Source: Planctomycetaceae bacterium
GTDB taxonomy: Bacteria; Planctomycetota; Planctomycetia; Planctomycetales; Planctomycetaceae
NCBI GenBank assembly: GCA_028284485.1
Contig: JANQRQ010000335.1
Coordinates: 1-39,502, forward strand
Reading direction: 5' to 3'
Length of the DNA stretch: 39,502 bases
Shown: piece by piece, positions 9,902 to 20,100 of the stretch
Numbering within the stretch: position 1 is the first letter of the stretch
Layout: each line of letters starts with the position of its first letter
Notes under the pieces: generated by a model
Seen by the model: only the letters and a program-made list of their open reading frames with translations
The model's database searches: none
Told to the model about the DNA's origin: nothing
Made by a program: the position numbers and the translations under genes

Positions 9902-10049
9902 TGTTTTCTCTCAGTGTTTCGAAAAAAAGATTTGCACTCACCAGACCTCAATGACATTTCGTGAGATCCTCAAGGATATCGAATCATCGTTTCATGGCGC
10001 TTGCTCAATCGAGGATGTCCGTTTTGATGGCGTACTGCAGAAATAGTAT

Positions 10050-11222
10050 TTAGGGAGTCGGCCCTTCCCGAATCCAATCCTCGTTGACGACAGCGTGCTT
10101 CATCGATTTCCCCTCGGAAGTGAAGTAGCTGTAAGCGACATGGATCAACCCGTCCTGCGATTGAATCACGGACGGATAATGATAAGCACCATCTTCATGT
10201 TTTTCGAGGTGGCGGGTCCATTTCCAATTGTGACCTTCGTCGTCGGACAGGGAAACTGCCAAACTCTGCCGACCTTCGATTGTATCATTATAGACCAGAA
10301 TCCAGTTTCCATTCTGCAAGCGGACGCCGTCCAATCCGGACCCGGGATTGGGAAGTTCTGAAACCCCGACGCGTCCCCATGACTGGCCGTCGTCGCTTGA
10401 TTCGGCCACTCGAATGCGGTCCCGAGGACCGTTCTCACGCATGTAAGCCACCAATGTTCCGTCATTGCGACGCAATACGCTGGGTTGGATGTTTCCAAAT
10501 CCCATCATGGGTTGCCCCGCGATCCACGATTCACCACCGTCGTCGCTGATGGCCATGATCGAGAAAGAATACGTATCGCTGTACAGCGGTAAAAGAATTC
10601 TCCCGCTTGGAAGAACCGTTGGTTTGCAGCGCGGTTGCCAGCCGAGTCGTTGATACAGCTTGTCGCCCAATCGTTCTTGGAGTTCGTCTCGGTAGTCCTT
10701 GGCCCGTTCGCTCAGTTCCTTCCCGCGTGAGGCCAGTTCCGAATCGAGCAACTCCATGGCTTTGGTTTGAAAGTCATCCGGCTTGAGTAGAATCATCGAA
10801 TGCCGATTCCATTTTGGCGAACCCTCGCCGGTCGGCGACTGCGACATCATGACGTTCGTCAGGCACGACTCCCAGGTATTCGCCAGAATCGTTGGGAAGA
10901 ACAGCCATAGTCGCCCGTTTGCATCGACCATCATGCAGGTATTGCAGTCGGGAAATCCCGGTGTGTCGTGCATCAGGAACGGTTCGCTCCAGTCGGTAGC
11001 CCCCTTCGGCAATCGAGCTCCGTAAACGGCGACATCGTCTGCCGATCGCTCACCTGATCCACGATACCACGATACCAACAGCTCGCCATTTGCCAGCTCG
11101 ACGATTCCAGGTGCATGGTTGTGCTGATCATGAAGTGGAAAAACCAATTCCGATTGGTGAATCGGCGACGCAGTCAGACCGCCAGTCAAAAGCAACAACT
11201 GCATTGGCACAACACAGTTCAT
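10050..11222 (-). CDS. Secreted sialidase-like (BNR repeat) protein
   Basis: This is a predicted exported beta-propeller glycosidase of the sialidase superfamily. The first 18 or so residues (MNCVVPMQLLLLTGGLTA) form a signal peptide. Three Asp-box (BNR) motifs are visible: SDDGGESW near residue 227, SSDDGQSW near 277 and SDDEGHNW near 329, the repeat that marks blade turns in sialidases. The early WYRGSGERSADD segment resembles the family's substrate-binding region. Length is 390. An AAGGAAAG ribosome-binding site lies 6 bp before ATG 11222. It follows the sulfatase by 106 bp on the same strand, so the two probably act together on sulfated glycans outside the cytoplasm. Planctomycete proteins of this family are often not true sialidases, so the sugar specificity is left open. 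Confidence 0.8.
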   Translation of the reverse strand: MNCVVPMQLLLLTGGLTASPIHQSELVFPLHDQHNHAPGIVELANGELLVSWYRGSGERSADDVAVYGARLPKGATDWSEPFLMHDTPGFPDCNTCMMVDANGRLWLFFPTILANTWESCLTNVMMSQSPTGEGSPKWNRHSMILLKPDDFQTKAMELLDSELASRGKELSERAKDYRDELQERLGDKLYQRLGWQPRCKPTVLPSGRILLPLYSDTYSFSIMAISDDGGESWIAGQPMMGFGNIQPSVLRRNDGTLVAYMRENGPRDRIRVAESSDDGQSWGRVGVSELPNPGSGLDGVRLQNGNWILVYNDTIEGRQSLAVSLSDDEGHNWKWTRHLEKHEDGAYHYPSVIQSQDGLIHVAYSYFTSEGKSMKHAVVNEDWIREGPTP

Positions 11223-11328
11223 CGTTCACTTTCCTTTGAAATTGCAAGAATGTCTCGGTGATATGCTGAGATTGTAGGTCATGGCGATGATTGGATTTGT
11301 ACTCAGATCTTCCGCCGATTTGCATTTG

Positions 11329-13125
11329 CTAATCGGTAAGCCGCTCGACCGTGACAAAGTAAGCACCGTGAGTTTGACCGTCTGGTGTTTCGAGCCAAGT
11401 CGACAATTCAGTATCACCTTTTTCGAGCAACAACTCGAACGCCACTTCCGTGGTTTCAGTCGGCTCGGTAATCTGCATTCGTTTTTCTACTCCTCCCACG
11501 GAGATTCCTGCGGCAATCGAATCGATGTGGTAGGACTTTCCATTCTTATCGTTCTTAAGATACCTGGGCCAACGACTGAGAATAAAGCGGTACTCGCCCC
11601 GGCGATCGACATGAATGTGCCAGGCACCGGAGTTCAACGAGCGACGAGTGATGTGAGAATGGGCCCAGGGTGGGCCTCCTTCCGACATCACCCAATCCTG
11701 ACTCGTCAAGTCGATCGGATTCTCCGCGTTCGAACCGACGATAATCCGCGTAGGAACCATCATCGGTTTTAGTGTTTCATACCACTTTTCATGTGCCTTT
11801 CGCAGTCGTGCGAGTACATCAGGGAACTTTTGCGAAACGTCATTCCGCTGACCGGGATCTCGAACAATGTCGTAGAGCTCGATTCCATGGACGAGCCGCC
11901 ATTGCTCTGTCATCACAGCCGATCCAAGCCAGGGGTCGTTCGGCGATGTGTACCCGGCCCCGCCGTGGATCTGGGAGAAAACCACTCGATCGGGCCATTT
12001 CGAATCCTTTGCACGCAATAGCGATGCAAAGGATTTTCCGTCAAGTTCTGGACCTTCCGTCCGTTCGAGACTGCAAAGGTCGATCAGGGTCGGCAATACA
12101 TCGATGTGTGCAAACAGGGTATCGATGTCGAACGAGGATTGTTGAAGCCCCGCCGGCCAGCGAATGAAAAATGGGACGCGTTGCCCGCCCTCGTAAGGAG
12201 AACTTTTCTTGCCGCGCATCCCAGCGTTGAAACTTCCTTCGACAGGGAACGCGTCGACAGCATGACGAGTCGCGCCCATTTTCGACATCGTGCAGCCGGC
12301 TGCCGATCCGTTATCGGTCATAAAGATCAGAATTGTGTTCTCCGCAAGTTTCTCCTGCTCAAGCATGGCCAGCAGACGCCCCATGTTTTCGTCAAGATTC
12401 GCGATCATCCCTTTAAAGGCAGCATTCTCACCACAGTTTTCATAGGGCCGCTTGTATTCGTCAGCTACCAGGTACGGACCGTGAGGGGCGTTTGTCGGAA
12501 TATAAACGAAGAATGGTGTGCCCTGATCGTGCTCAATGAATCGGATCGCTTCATCGAACCAGACGTCCGTGCAATACCCGGTGAACTGTTTCCATCGATC
12601 TTCATCGAGATATATGTCGTCGAAGTAGTCGTTGGTGAAATAATCGGAAACCTGTGTCACTCCTCCGCAGCGATGCCAGACGGCCTTTTGAAACCCTTTG
12701 TCGATCGGTCGTGACGGGTAGTTGTCACCGAGGTGCCATTTGCCGAATATCCCGGTTCGATATCCGTTGGTCGCAAAAACATTGGCCATTGTGATTTCAC
12801 GCGGATGAATGTTTGTCCGACCGGCTGCAGTTCGGTAGGCGCCGGTCCTTGCCGAGTATCGCCCCGTCATCAACGCAGCCCGCGTCGGAGTGCAGAAAGG
12901 GCTGACGTGAAAGTCGGTCAATCGAATCGATTCGGAATGCAAACGGTCGAGATGGGGAGTCTTTTGAAACGGGTTTCCGGTGCAGCCGAGGTCACCGTAT
13001 CCCTGATCATCGGTCATCACCAAAATGACATTCGGTCGGTCGGCTGCAGACAGCAGTCTCCCGATCGGCGGGGCCCAGCTCATCATCAAACCACAGAGGC
13101 AGATCAACGGAACGCGGCACGCCAC
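11329..13125 (-). CDS. Arylsulfatase-type sulfatase, secreted
   Basis: This enzyme hydrolyses sulfate esters, here probably on polysaccharides. The active-site motif CTPTRAALMTGR is intact; its Cys (TGC at 12892-12894) is the residue that anaerobic or aerobic maturases convert to formylglycine. Other family features are MTDDQGYGDLGC with the metal-binding Asp pair, GKWHLGD, and FMTDNGSA with further metal ligands. A C-terminal beta-rich extension of about 100 residues follows the catalytic domain. I chose GTG 13125 because GGGGGA lies 7 bp upstream and the product then begins with a clean signal peptide (VACRVPLICLCGLMM) just before RPNVILV. A longer reading from 13284 would add 53 residues encoded by a dispersed repeat (13189-13276) and is unlikely. 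Mature length is normal. It is the first gene of a pair with the sialidase-like gene. Confidence 0.88.
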   Translation of the reverse strand: MACRVPLICLCGLMMSWAPPIGRLLSAADRPNVILVMTDDQGYGDLGCTGNPFQKTPHLDRLHSESIRLTDFHVSPFCTPTRAALMTGRYSARTGAYRTAAGRTNIHPREITMANVFATNGYRTGIFGKWHLGDNYPSRPIDKGFQKAVWHRCGGVTQVSDYFTNDYFDDIYLDEDRWKQFTGYCTDVWFDEAIRFIEHDQGTPFFVYIPTNAPHGPYLVADEYKRPYENCGENAAFKGMIANLDENMGRLLAMLEQEKLAENTILIFMTDNGSAAGCTMSKMGATRHAVDAFPVEGSFNAGMRGKKSSPYEGGQRVPFFIRWPAGLQQSSFDIDTLFAHIDVLPTLIDLCSLERTEGPELDGKSFASLLRAKDSKWPDRVVFSQIHGGAGYTSPNDPWLGSAVMTEQWRLVHGIELYDIVRDPGQRNDVSQKFPDVLARLRKAHEKWYETLKPMMVPTRIIVGSNAENPIDLTSQDWVMSEGGPPWAHSHITRRSLNSGAWHIHVDRRGEYRFILSRWPRYLKNDKNGKSYHIDSIAAGISVGGVEKRMQITEPTETTEVAFELLLEKGDTELSTWLETPDGQTHGAYFVTVERLTD

Positions 13126-13188
13126 GAGACGATCCCCCAAGAATTTAACGGTGTGCGAAAAACGACGGCGTATCCGATCATTGCAGAG

Positions 13189-13276
13189 GCTTCCATCGTA
13201 ACAACGAATCTGGCCGTCAGCGACCCGCTCCGGAATCGACGCCGACAACATACCGATGAGAATGAATGCGAATAAT
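13189..13276 (+). repeat. Imperfect direct repeat, copy A
   Basis: This 88-bp segment matches 20696-20783 in the same orientation without gaps; I count 63 identical positions of 88. The core 13219-13248 matches 20726-20755 at 27 of 30. The copy lies just upstream of the sulfatase start and left of the sigma factor gene. Substitutions fall mostly at codon positions that would change amino acids in the one frame open in both copies, so conservation at the nucleotide level (DNA site or RNA) is more likely than a peptide. Confidence 0.75.
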
Positions 13277-13362
13277 CTCGGCAACCGGCGTTACACCATC
13301 AAACTGATCTAGGGCAGTTCGTACTGAGGCCGGATCCCGAATCAAGCGAGCGTCGAATATTG

Positions 13363-13385
13363 CGCACGGGACACGAATTCGTGCG
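13363..13385. promoter_or_regulatory. Palindrome upstream of ECF sigma gene
   Basis: CACGAATTCGTG at 13372-13383 is a perfect 12-bp palindrome. It is nested with a wider inverted repeat, CGCACG at 13363-13368 and CGTGCG at 13380-13385. It ends 72 bp before the sigma factor start, a position suited to an operator or promoter element. The binding protein is unknown. Confidence 0.4.
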
Positions 13386-13457
13386 GTTTCTCAGAATTTT
13401 TAAATTTCATTGTGTACGATCGGTACTGCTTCGGAGTTATCTCCTTGTGGTGAATAA

Positions 13458-14093
13458 ATGATCGATAGTGAAACTGGCACAGAAATCCTGGTCCGACAGG
13501 CGCTCAATGGCGATGATCCCTCGCTAGCAAAGCTATTTGGCAAGTATCGAAAACGACTGCGGAAGATGATTTCATTGCGAATGGATCGTCGCTTACAAGG
13601 ACGTGTTGATCCTTCCGATGTGCTGCAGGAAGCGTATCTCGACCTCGCCAATCGGCTTTCTGAATACGCGAAAAACGACTCGTACCCGTTCTTTCTTTGG
13701 CTGCGGATGTTGACCGGCCAGAGGTTGATGCACGTCCACCGCTTTCACCTGCAGACGGCGATGAGAGATGCCGGTCAGGAAGTTTCGCTGTATCACAAAG
13801 CAATGCCCGAGGCGAATTCGATGTCGCTAGCGGCTAACCTGCTCGGACGAATGACATCGGTCAGTGAAAAGGCGATGCGAGCAGAGGTGCAGGTGAAACT
13901 GCAAGAAATGCTCAACACGATGGACCCCATCGATCGTGAGATTCTTGTGTTGCGACATTTTGAGGAACTCTCAAACAACGAAGCAGCGGATGTACTCGGT
14001 ATCAAGAAAGCGGCCGCGAGTAATCGCTACATCCGGGCGCTCAAGCGCTTGAAAGATACGCTGAAAAGCGTCCCTGGGATGTTGGGGGATTGA
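13458..14093 (+). CDS. ECF-type RNA polymerase sigma factor, planctomycete subfamily
   Basis: This is an alternative sigma factor of 211 residues. Region 2 spans about residues 10-95, with VDPSDVLQEAYLDLANRL matching the core-binding and -10 recognition helix. Region 4 spans about 140-205, with MDPIDREILVLRHFEELSNN followed by the helix-turn-helix EAADVLGIKKAAASNRYIRA that would contact the -35 element. It resembles the planctomycete-specific sigma-70 subfamily that sits beside Ser/Thr kinases instead of a classical anti-sigma factor. Here the giant kinase gene starts 59 bp downstream on the same strand, and no anti-sigma gene is nearby. This suggests that activity is set by phosphorylation or by interaction with that kinase (inference). 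No strong ribosome-binding site is seen before ATG 13458. A palindrome lies upstream and could serve autoregulation. Confidence 0.9.
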   Translation: MIDSETGTEILVRQALNGDDPSLAKLFGKYRKRLRKMISLRMDRRLQGRVDPSDVLQEAYLDLANRLSEYAKNDSYPFFLWLRMLTGQRLMHVHRFHLQTAMRDAGQEVSLYHKAMPEANSMSLAANLLGRMTSVSEKAMRAEVQVKLQEMLNTMDPIDREILVLRHFEELSNNEAADVLGIKKAAASNRYIRALKRLKDTLKSVPGMLGD

Positions 14094-14152
14094 CTCTGCG
14101 AGTGCTGACGATTCGAACGGAATTGATAACTCTCTAAGTAGAAGGCATCACC

Positions 14153-17100
14153 GTGGACAGTAGTAGCGATCGCAACCCGGTTGAGGCACTCGCCGAAGAG
14201 TTTATGGAACGGAAGCGACGAGGCGAGACCCCGGCCCTTTCCGAATATACGAAGAAGTATCCTCAGTGGGCCGAAGAGATCGAAGACCTCTTCCCGGCCT
14301 TGGAACTGATGGAAGACTTCAAACCACTCAGCGATGATCTTTCCGATGGATTGCACTCGACGAAAAAGGAAGCGTCAATTCCGGAAATCCATCAGATCGG
14401 TGATTATCGAATTCTGAGAGAAATCGGTCGTGGTGGAATGGGGGTCGTCTACGAAGCCGAGCAGCAGAGCCTGGGTCGACGTGTCGCGTTGAAAGTTCTT
14501 CCCCGGTCATCGGCGGGCGATGAAAAGTCCTTGGCAAGATTCCAACGCGAGGCACGTGCCGCCGCCAAAATGCATCACACAAACATCGTTCCGGTGTTCG
14601 AAGTGGGGCAAGATCAGGAACATGTCTTCTATGCGATGCAGCTGATCCAGGGGCAAGGTCTCGATTTCGTGATTGGCGATCTTAAGGAACTTCGTAGCCA
14701 TTCACTTGCCGAAAAAGAAAAGCAGATCGAAAAAGCCGAAACGCCGGCCAATGCGCAGCATGAGTCGGCCCATAGTCTGGCCGTTTCGCTCGTCTCCGGA
14801 CATTTTCATCACGAGCGTTTGCTCGACAGCGACGCGGCCCCACCCGAGGAATTCGCCGCTGCGCCGAGCACCGCCCTTGCAGAAACGGTCCTTGCGGCGG
14901 GTGGTTCAACTGCTTCTGCCGTATTGCCGGGCCATTCTGAACTGTCGAGTGCCGAGCGCGATCGCAAGGCCTACTTTCACAGCGTCGCCCAAATAGGCCT
15001 GCAGACGGCGCGTGCCCTTTCCTACGCCCATGCTCGCGGTATTGTTCACCGTGACATCAAGCCTTCCAATCTTTTGCTCGATACCAATGGCGTTGTCTGG
15101 GTCACCGACTTTGGATTGGCCAAAACAGGCGATGCCGGACTGACGCATTCGGGCGACATTTTGGGCACGTTGCGCTACATGTCGCCGGAACGATTCAAAG
15201 GTCAGTGTGATGTGCGCGCCGATGTCTATTCGCTCGGGCTGACGCTGTTCGAATTGGTGACACTTAAGCCGGCGTTTGAATCGCCGGATCGACTCAAATT
15301 GATCGACATGGTGGCGAAAACCGAGATGGAATCGCCACGCACGATCGATTCGCGCATTCCGCTCGATTTGGAAACAATCATCCTGAAAGCGAGTGACAAA
15401 GACCCGAAACGCCGGTATCAGTCCGCCGACGACCTGGCGGAAGACTTGCAGCGGTTTGTCGATGATGAACCGATTCTGGCCCGCCGCACGACGGCGATCG
15501 AACGCTTCGCCCGCTGGTCGCGCCGTAACCCCTGGCTGGCGACGGCGATGTCGGTCGCCGTATTGGCATTAATTGCAGTCGCCGCCATATCAACGGTCTT
15601 CGCGCAGACACAATATGGGCTCAATAAGGAAATCGTTGACAAAAACGAAGCCCTGGAAGAGACAATTCACGAGAAAGAGGAGCTGATTGATGAAGTAACA
15701 CTGGCGAATCGCACAAACGAAGAGCTGATCGCGGACCTGACAAAGCGGGAATCAGACCTGAAGCGAAGTACGGCAACGCTGGCCGAAAAACAAGCGGAAT
15801 ATGTGGCCGAAAAAGGAGACTTGGCCGAAGCCATGCACTGGATCTCGCGGAGTTATGAACTGGGTGAAGGTGAGAACCAAAGCCTGCTTGCCAAACTCAG
15901 CATCACGGCGCAAAAAATGCCGAGGCTGCGTCGCGAAATCTTGGTCCCCGGACCATCGGCCGACACTTTCAGAGAAGTCTTCGAGAGATTCCGTGGGACA
16001 CCCGGTAATACCACCGGCTCGCGATCCGGGTCCAGCCGTGGTCAGTCTGAGGATTCTCGCAGAGAAGCATTCGAGCGGTCTGCGCAGGCACGCGGTATGT
16101 CTCCGGATGCGGCCAGAGAAGCCTTCGAGAGATTCCGGGAGGCACGCGATAACGCCACCCCGTCGCGATCCGGGTCCGGTCGCGGCGCGTCAGCGGATAC
16201 GGCTCAGCAATTTCGAAACTTGCTACTCCTGCGCAACCTCATCTCCGCTTCTTCAAACCCACTTGTTGTCGGTGACCACGAAATCATAGGGCTGGCGTCA
16301 CTGGAACTTGCCGATGAGATGGTTCCCCGGTCCACAATGCGTTTTTGGGATCTCTCCGATCAGCGGTGGACTGGTACGGTCTTGAGAGATCTGCCCAACG
16401 TGGCGCACTCGGCGATTGATCCGGATCATAGGCTGCTGGCGATGGTGATGCTGAAACCCGCAGAAACGACCGAGCCGAATCAGTCAGCCAATGCCAACGA
16501 ATCAGAAAGTCGAGGAGGGTTTGCTTCAACGGAACGATTCATCGAACGGCTGGAAGTTCGCGAACTGGATACGGGGGAATTGCTGTTTGATGTCGAGAAT
16601 GAAGTACCCAGTCGCCGCGGAGTTTCCAGCGCTCAAGTCGCGTTGAGGTTCATCGACAACGGGGCCCGCCTGATCAAGGTTTCGCGGGCAGGAGATACCC
16701 CTTTAGATCTCGCCATCGAGTCTTTTGATTGCCAAAGTTGGGAGACCGATCGCCAGGAAATCGAACTGAAACGGACTGGGCTCCGTTTGACGATTGTTTC
16801 GCCACGCCTCGATATTTCTTTGGATGGTCGCCGGCTGATTTTTTTCTCCTCGCCGCCGCCGCGGGGGATTGGGGGCTTCGGATTCAGGGGCAGGGGCTCC
16901 CGACAGGGATACGTCGCCAGTTTTGGCATCAAAACGGGAGAGCAGCTCGGCCAACAGATCCCCATTGACAGTGTTTCCCCTTTGATCACAGCGGACGATG
17001 CCAGTCGGGTCGCCGTCGTGACCGGAATCGGCGGTCAAAGGCGGATCGAAATCCGCGACTTTGAAACAGGCGAGCAAGTGGGCGAATCGATCGAGTTGCC

Positions 17101-20100
17101 TGTCCTTCTTCAATCGGCTGTGCAACTGCTCGGCCTCTCCGCCGATCGATCGAAGATCATTGTTGCCTACTCTTCTGGTTCGCAGCCGACCCGCCCTGGA
17201 TTGCAGCCACCCCAAAGCAAGTCTGCCGAACAACTCGATCAGGAAGCCCCGGGGAGCCGCAGCAACGTCCAGGTTTTTGATCTCGAGTCGGGTGCAGCGG
17301 TCACACCTCCTTTGTCGGCTCACGGGTCGGTGAAATCCGCTTTTCTATCAAATCAGGGTCAGACACTGACAGTGCGCGATGACAGGGGAATCCGGGTTTG
17401 GGATTTGGCCGGCTCGACGCTGCGAAACGTCTTGCTGCCGAACATCGGCACGCAGGGATTGCGAGGAAGCCGTTTCGCTGGTCAGAACCGGCCCACCCGC
17501 CCGACCTCACCAGGCGGTTTCGGGAACCGGACTGGCTATGGTGGGCGTCTGCCCGGGGTTGCAAATTCGACGGTAACCGCAGCAGCAAATCAACGTGTCG
17601 TGATGCTTCAAGTCGATAATCGTAATGTTGTGCAATTAACTGACTGGGACGGCCGGACTGGGCGGATGATTCGCGATTACAGTGTCCCGTTTGCACCCGG
17701 GCGAACGGGTACAGTCTTGATCAGCCCTGGTGGCTCGTTTCTGCTGACGTCTAGGCGGGCTCTGGTCGACAATGAAAACCAAGAGGATCAGCAACGAATC
17801 GCGGCTATACAGGTCCAGGTTTGGCGGACCGATCCGGTCGAATTGCTCAACGACTCGGTCGACCTAAATCTGCGCGAAACTCCTTTCGCAATCAGCCCTG
17901 ACGGCGAATGGATTGCGGTCCAGACCAGACAGCGAGGCAGCAGGCCACCGCAAACCGGCAATTCCCGCCCGGGCCGAGAAGAGCCTAACCCAAGTCGGGG
18001 ACGACCACTGAATTCCCGCCAAAATGAGACATCGGAAAATGGACGACCCTCGCGTCCGGAAGTTCGCGTTTCGCTTTTACTTGATAATCATATTAGCGGG
18101 GAACGGCGAGAAGTTCCCCTCCCTGGCTTGAGCCTTGAGAATGGTTTTGTTGGCGAAATCTCTTTCTCCGCCAACGGCCAATGCCTGTTTGTACAAACTG
18201 GTGTTGTGATACAAGTTTTTGATCTGACCAGTGAGAAGATTGAGCGACTGGCAACAGTCGGGTTACAGTCCCGTCAGCCGAATGCAGCCGGTCCGAGCGG
18301 AGGCTTCGGCGGTCGCGGTGGCGGCTTCGGTGGCGGCCCCGGTAGCGGGCGTTTCGGATATGGTGGAGGGCAGCCCGTTTGGGCGATCAATCACGATGCG
18401 ACGTTGATTGCCGATGTCGTCAATCAGCAGGCTCTACGAATTCGGCAGATCGAAACACGGCAGACCCTCGGGGAATTATTGATTCACCCGGCACCGGTCA
18501 CATCCGTCTGCTTTGATGTGGAGGGACAGACAATTGTCACGGCCTGCGAGGATGGTCTCGTTCGGCAGTGGTCGCTGCCGAACGCCTGGTCCGGCACGCC
18601 CGAAGGGATTCGCCAACGTGTCGAGCAACATACCGGGCTGGAGTTTGTCGATGCCGAGACGGCAACGATCAAACGATTGGTTAAAGGTCAAGAGATCGGA
18701 GCGGAATGGTCGAATCGATTCGGAGAATTACAGCAGACTTTGAACCGCTCAGCTCAAGTGGCACTCGATTATCGGCATCGTGCGGATTGGGCTGCTGCCG
18801 CCGCCGCCTTGGAAAAATGGCAGGATCGGCGACCCGACGACTGGCTGCCGGCTCTGTTGCAAATTCGTCCCCTCGTCGAGCAACAGAAGCCCGCAGAGGC
18901 ACAAGAACTGTTTCAACAAGTGTCGCAGAAAGTCGATCGCAAGACGCTGACCGCCTGGATTCGTGCGGAGTTTTCCGAACCTGCGAATTCAAGAGTTGCT
19001 TCTAGTTCTTCAAGATACAATCGCCTCAGCGGGGCAGACGCTGCTGCAATCGGTTGGCGACATCAGCTTCTGCTGGGAGTCTCGCAGACCGACACGGAGC
19101 GTGCCGAACATTTGTTCGAACTGGCCAAGGTCCGTGAAGTGGAACTGCAGTTCGATGAAGCCGTTGATTTTGTCGACCAGGCCACAATGCTGGTGCCCGA
19201 TTCTGCAGATATGCATTATTACCGGGCCCATTTGATGGTGCGACTGGGCCGCTGGGACGAGGCATTGGAATCGCGCAGACGAGTGATGCAGCTCGAACCG
19301 GACGAACACTTTCACTATTACCGGGTACAAGCGTTGTCTCTTTTCCTGGAAGACAAGGAATCCTTCTGGCAAGCCTGGCGAGAAATGCGCGACAAGTGGG
19401 CCGACTCGGAGGAGCCGAGAGCCCCCGAGCGACTGGCTAAGCCGGCACTGATCCTGGGTCAACGGGGAGAAGAGCTTCAGCAATCCTTGCAGTTGGCCGA
19501 CCGCGCGTACGATCAACGTGAAGGGCGCTCTGCACTGTACGATATTCAAGTCAAAGGGTTGGCAGAACTTCGCCGAGGAGAACGGGAACGCGAGAGCGGA
19601 AATGCGGCAGCAGCCCAGAAGCACTTCGAAGATGCCCTCAAATTCACGCAGGAGAGCTCTGATCTGTTCGTCGAAAATAATTTCAACAATGTCACCGCAC
19701 TCGCCAAATTCCAGGAAGCGATGATTCTGCATCATCTTGAGAGAGACAATGAGGCACGTGCTGCCTACCTGGACGCATTCGATCTGCACAACAGCTACCG
19801 GATGTCGCTTCGTACCTCGACGAGTAACACATTCACGGACTGGTTACTGAATGACGCCTTCAGGCGAAGCGCTGAGCAGTTATTGGGAAGCGACGTAGCA
19901 CAAGTCGGCCTCCCTCTACCGCAGACAGAAGGTTGGGAGACCATTTTCGAGGATCGTTTCGACGGCGAGGAGTTTGCGGAAGCTTGGCAGGTTTACAACG
20001 GAGAATGGAGAATCGAAGACGGAGCTGCCCGCGGAGAATACACCGGACGCAACTATCGGGAGTTTCAAGAGGCGGCAATTGATCTCGATTTTGAAGTGCC

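Noticed and set aside
12106..12714. 202-residue frame antisense to the sulfatase
   Set aside because: It is the mirror of a well-supported gene with intact catalytic motifs and shows no domain of its own.
13126..13284. N-terminal extension of the sulfatase
   Set aside because: It is made largely of repeat copy A, precedes the signal peptide and lacks a good ribosome-binding site, so GTG 13125 is preferred.
19010..19789. 259-residue frame antisense to the kinase gene
   Set aside because: The sense strand encodes continuous TPR-like sequence of the kinase; the antisense frame is a codon-bias artefact.
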